Origin: JAOTYV01 sp041557595
GTDB taxonomy: Bacteria; Pseudomonadota; Alphaproteobacteria; UBA8366
Reading direction: 5' to 3'
Length of the DNA stretch: 23,392 nt
Assembly (NCBI GenBank): GCA_041557595.1
Contig: JBFFGE010000059.1
Location: 1 to 23,392, forward strand
Both the position numbers and the translations under genes were made by a program. Shown piece by piece: positions 21,389 through 23,392 of the stretch; positions within the stretch are counted from its first letter, which is position 1; every line of letters begins with the position of its first letter. The notes below the pieces were generated by a model that was not told the origin of the DNA, did not search any database, and saw only the letters and a program-made list of their open reading frames with translations.

Positions 21389-23371
21389 ATGGAATTCGAC
21401 GCTACAGTTAATTTTTTCTTCCAGGCGCTCACGGACATGTTCACCTGGAAGCACATGTTCTTTTTGGCCTTGGGGACTGTCATTGGCCTGCTGGTCGGCA
21501 TCCTGCCGGGGCTCGGCGGTATTGCCGGATTGTCGGTCGTATTGCCCTTCGTCTTCGACATGGAAGCGAGCCATGCGCTCTCGATGATGATCGGCCTGTT
21601 GGCGCCGACAACGACATCCGACACGTTTCCATCGGTCTTGATGGGGATACCGGGGACATCGGGCTCGCAGGCGACCGTCGTCGACGGCTTTCCAATGGCC
21701 AAGCGTGGCGAAGGCGCACGCGCCCTCGGCGCGGCGTTTACCGCCTCGCTGTTTGGCGGCGTGTTCGGCGCTATCATCCTGACATTCGCCGTATTCGCCG
21801 CACGCCCGATTATCCTGGCCATGGGCTTCGGCGAACAACTGTTGTTGATTGTCCTCGCCCTCAGCATGATCGGCATGCTGACCGGCACCAGCGCGCTCAA
21901 GGGCCTTGCGACCTGCGCGATCGGCCTGTTGATCGGCAGCATCGGCGCCGCGCCGGCAACCGGCGAATTCAGATTGACCTTTGGTTCGGTGTATTTGAGC
22001 GACGGCATTCGAATCGTCATCGTCGGCCTCGCCATGTTCGCCTTGCCCGAAATCGTCGATTTGCTCCGGCGCAGTACGAAGATTTCCGATACCGGCACGC
22101 TTGGACACGGCTGGATGGAAGGGTTCAAGGACGCATTCCGCCATAAATGGATCGTGCTCCGCTGCGCCACCATCGGCTGCATCGTCGGCGCCCTGCCCGG
22201 CCTCGGCGGATCGGTTGTCGACTGGATCGCCTACGGGCACATCATTCAGACGACCAAGGACCGCGATAATTTCGGCAAGGGCGATATCCGCGGCGTTCTG
22301 GCACCGGAATCCGCCAATAATGCGAAAGAAGGCGGCGCGATGATTCCGACGCTGCTATTCGGGATCCCCGGCTCCGGCAGCTACGCGATTCTGCTCGGCG
22401 GCTTCGTCCTCGTCGGTGTCGAACCGGGCATCACCATGATGACCGAGCATCTGAACCTTACCTTTATGATGATCTGGTCACTCGCTCTGGCGAACGTGCT
22501 CGGCGCCGGCCTCTGCCTGTTGCTTGCCAACTATGTCGCGTTGCTGACGACGATCAAATACGCGATCCTGGCGCCCTTTATGATCGTGTTGATCTTCTTC
22601 GCCGCCTTCCAGGCGACGCGCGACTGGTACGACCTGATCGCGTTAATGGTCATGGGCACCTTGGGCGTGTTCCTGAAACGCTTCGGCTGGTCGCGACCGG
22701 CATTGCTGATCGGTTTCTTCCTCGCACCGCGGCTCGAACCGAAGATCTATCAGGCTGCGCAAGTCTATGGCTGGTCGTTCTTCGAACGCCCGATCGTCAT
22801 CGTGCTGGTGATTTTGACCGTTCTCTCGATTTGGGCGGCATGGAAATTCTCGCCGAGCGCCAGCAAGACCTACGATCAGGATAGCCCGCATGGTGTTGGC
22901 GACAAGAAACCGCAGATGTACTTCGGTATCTTCATGTTCTTTTTCGCCATTGTTGCATTGGTCGACAGCACGCAATACATCCCGCTCGGCATGGTATTCC
23001 CGATGTCGGTCGCGATCATTGCCATGGTAATGCTCGCGCCCCTGCTTTTAAGCATGAAACGCGCGACGAAACCGGCCGCGGTGCTCCATGACATCGAACA
23101 TGGCGTCGTCACCGAGCACAGCGATTGGCACTATATGGCCTGGATCGTTGGCATGCTGGCCATGATCGGGGTGGTCGGGTTCCCGCTCGGCTGCGCCATC
23201 TTCATCTACACCTTTATCACGGTGAAGGCCGGCGGCTCGCATTTGCGTAATGCGATCTTCGGCCTTGCGGCGACCAGCTTCCTCAGCGCCATGTCCTATG
23301 CTCTGACCTTGAGCTATCCGCCGGGACTGCTGCAGGTCCTCATCGATATGCCGCTCTGGCTCGGCGGCTAA
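21389..23371 (+). CDS. tctA: TTT permease: TctA with a TctB-like C-terminal domain (660 aa)
   Basis: Residues 1 to about 490 form a TctA permease: GILPGLGGIAGLSVVLPFVF, LMGIPGTSGSQATVVDGFP, then the second-half copies GALPGLGGSVVDWIAYGH and APESANNAKEGGAMIPTLLFGIPG. After a polar linker (about 490-508, SKTYDQDSPHGVGDKKP), the last 150 residues hold further hydrophobic helices (YFGIFMFFFAIVALVDS, LGMVFPMSVAIIAMVMLAP, MAWIVGMLAMIGVVGFPLG, AIFGLAATSFLSAMSYAL), a TctB-like pattern. At 660 aa it is about 150 longer than a usual TctA, and no separate tctB is seen beside it in the window. A GTG at 21374 could extend it by 5 residues, but ATG 21389 has the GGTGGGG site 9 bases upstream. It is 111 bases after tctC. 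Confidence 0.88.
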   Translation: MEFDATVNFFFQALTDMFTWKHMFFLALGTVIGLLVGILPGLGGIAGLSVVLPFVFDMEASHALSMMIGLLAPTTTSDTFPSVLMGIPGTSGSQATVVDGFPMAKRGEGARALGAAFTASLFGGVFGAIILTFAVFAARPIILAMGFGEQLLLIVLALSMIGMLTGTSALKGLATCAIGLLIGSIGAAPATGEFRLTFGSVYLSDGIRIVIVGLAMFALPEIVDLLRRSTKISDTGTLGHGWMEGFKDAFRHKWIVLRCATIGCIVGALPGLGGSVVDWIAYGHIIQTTKDRDNFGKGDIRGVLAPESANNAKEGGAMIPTLLFGIPGSGSYAILLGGFVLVGVEPGITMMTEHLNLTFMMIWSLALANVLGAGLCLLLANYVALLTTIKYAILAPFMIVLIFFAAFQATRDWYDLIALMVMGTLGVFLKRFGWSRPALLIGFFLAPRLEPKIYQAAQVYGWSFFERPIVIVLVILTVLSIWAAWKFSPSASKTYDQDSPHGVGDKKPQMYFGIFMFFFAIVALVDSTQYIPLGMVFPMSVAIIAMVMLAPLLLSMKRATKPAAVLHDIEHGVVTEHSDWHYMAWIVGMLAMIGVVGFPLGCAIFIYTFITVKAGGSHLRNAIFGLAATSFLSAMSYALTLSYPPGLLQVLIDMPLWLGG

Positions 23372-23392
23372 GCCGATCGGAAAGCGGTGGGC

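Noticed and set aside
20033..22240. Long minus-strand open frame opposite the second transporter
   Set aside because: It spans the tctC/permease gap and the tctC start, has no domain pattern, and conflicts with two well-supported genes.

Overview
The window is high-GC, densely coded DNA of an alphaproteobacterial type. The lineage is inferred from gene content, codon bias and the style of the dispersed palindromic repeats; no rRNA is present to prove it. It is a catabolic and transport region with about 18 genes in short operons, no tRNA, rRNA or CRISPR, and no recognisable transcription regulator.

Layout. Positions 1-123 look like one end of an IS481-family insertion sequence, with the first 13 codons of its transposase on the minus strand and an NCTAGN-type target half-site next to it. 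A minus-strand group follows (3597 down to 185): PaaG-like enoyl-CoA hydratase/isomerase, DAO-family FAD oxidoreductase, metallo-beta-lactamase-fold hydrolase, and, after a 226-base gap, a RidA-family imine deaminase. Divergent from it (3722-8788) is a molybdenum-hydroxylase operon: a CoxG-like membrane-anchor protein, the FAD (M), 2Fe-2S (S) and molybdopterin (L) subunits, and a second crotonase. The large subunit carries VRGAGR instead of the CO-dehydrogenase CSFR motif, so the substrate is probably organic rather than CO.

From 8973 to 11951 an FAD-binding dehydrogenase (fumarate reductase/tricarballylate dehydrogenase type) and an MmgE/PrpD-family protein diverge from a 111-base region with two perfect palindromes. 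From 18547 down to 11961 runs a long minus-strand set: a complete tripartite tricarboxylate transporter (Tat-exported TctC, TctB, TctA), an LVIVD-repeat protein interrupted by one in-frame TAG, an aldo/keto reductase, and an alpha/beta hydrolase. An HMG-CoA-lyase-like gene (19740-18784) diverges across an AT-rich regulatory region from a second transporter (20165-23371): a Sec-exported TctC and a long TctA carrying a TctB-like C-terminal domain.

Taken together, the cluster looks like uptake of one or two carboxylated organic acids by TTT transporters followed by oxidation (Mo-hydroxylase, FAD dehydrogenases), CoA-ester processing (two crotonases, HMG-CoA-lyase-like enzyme), hydration or dehydration (PrpD family) and hydrolysis (MBL and alpha/beta hydrolases). 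The actual substrate cannot be read from the sequence.
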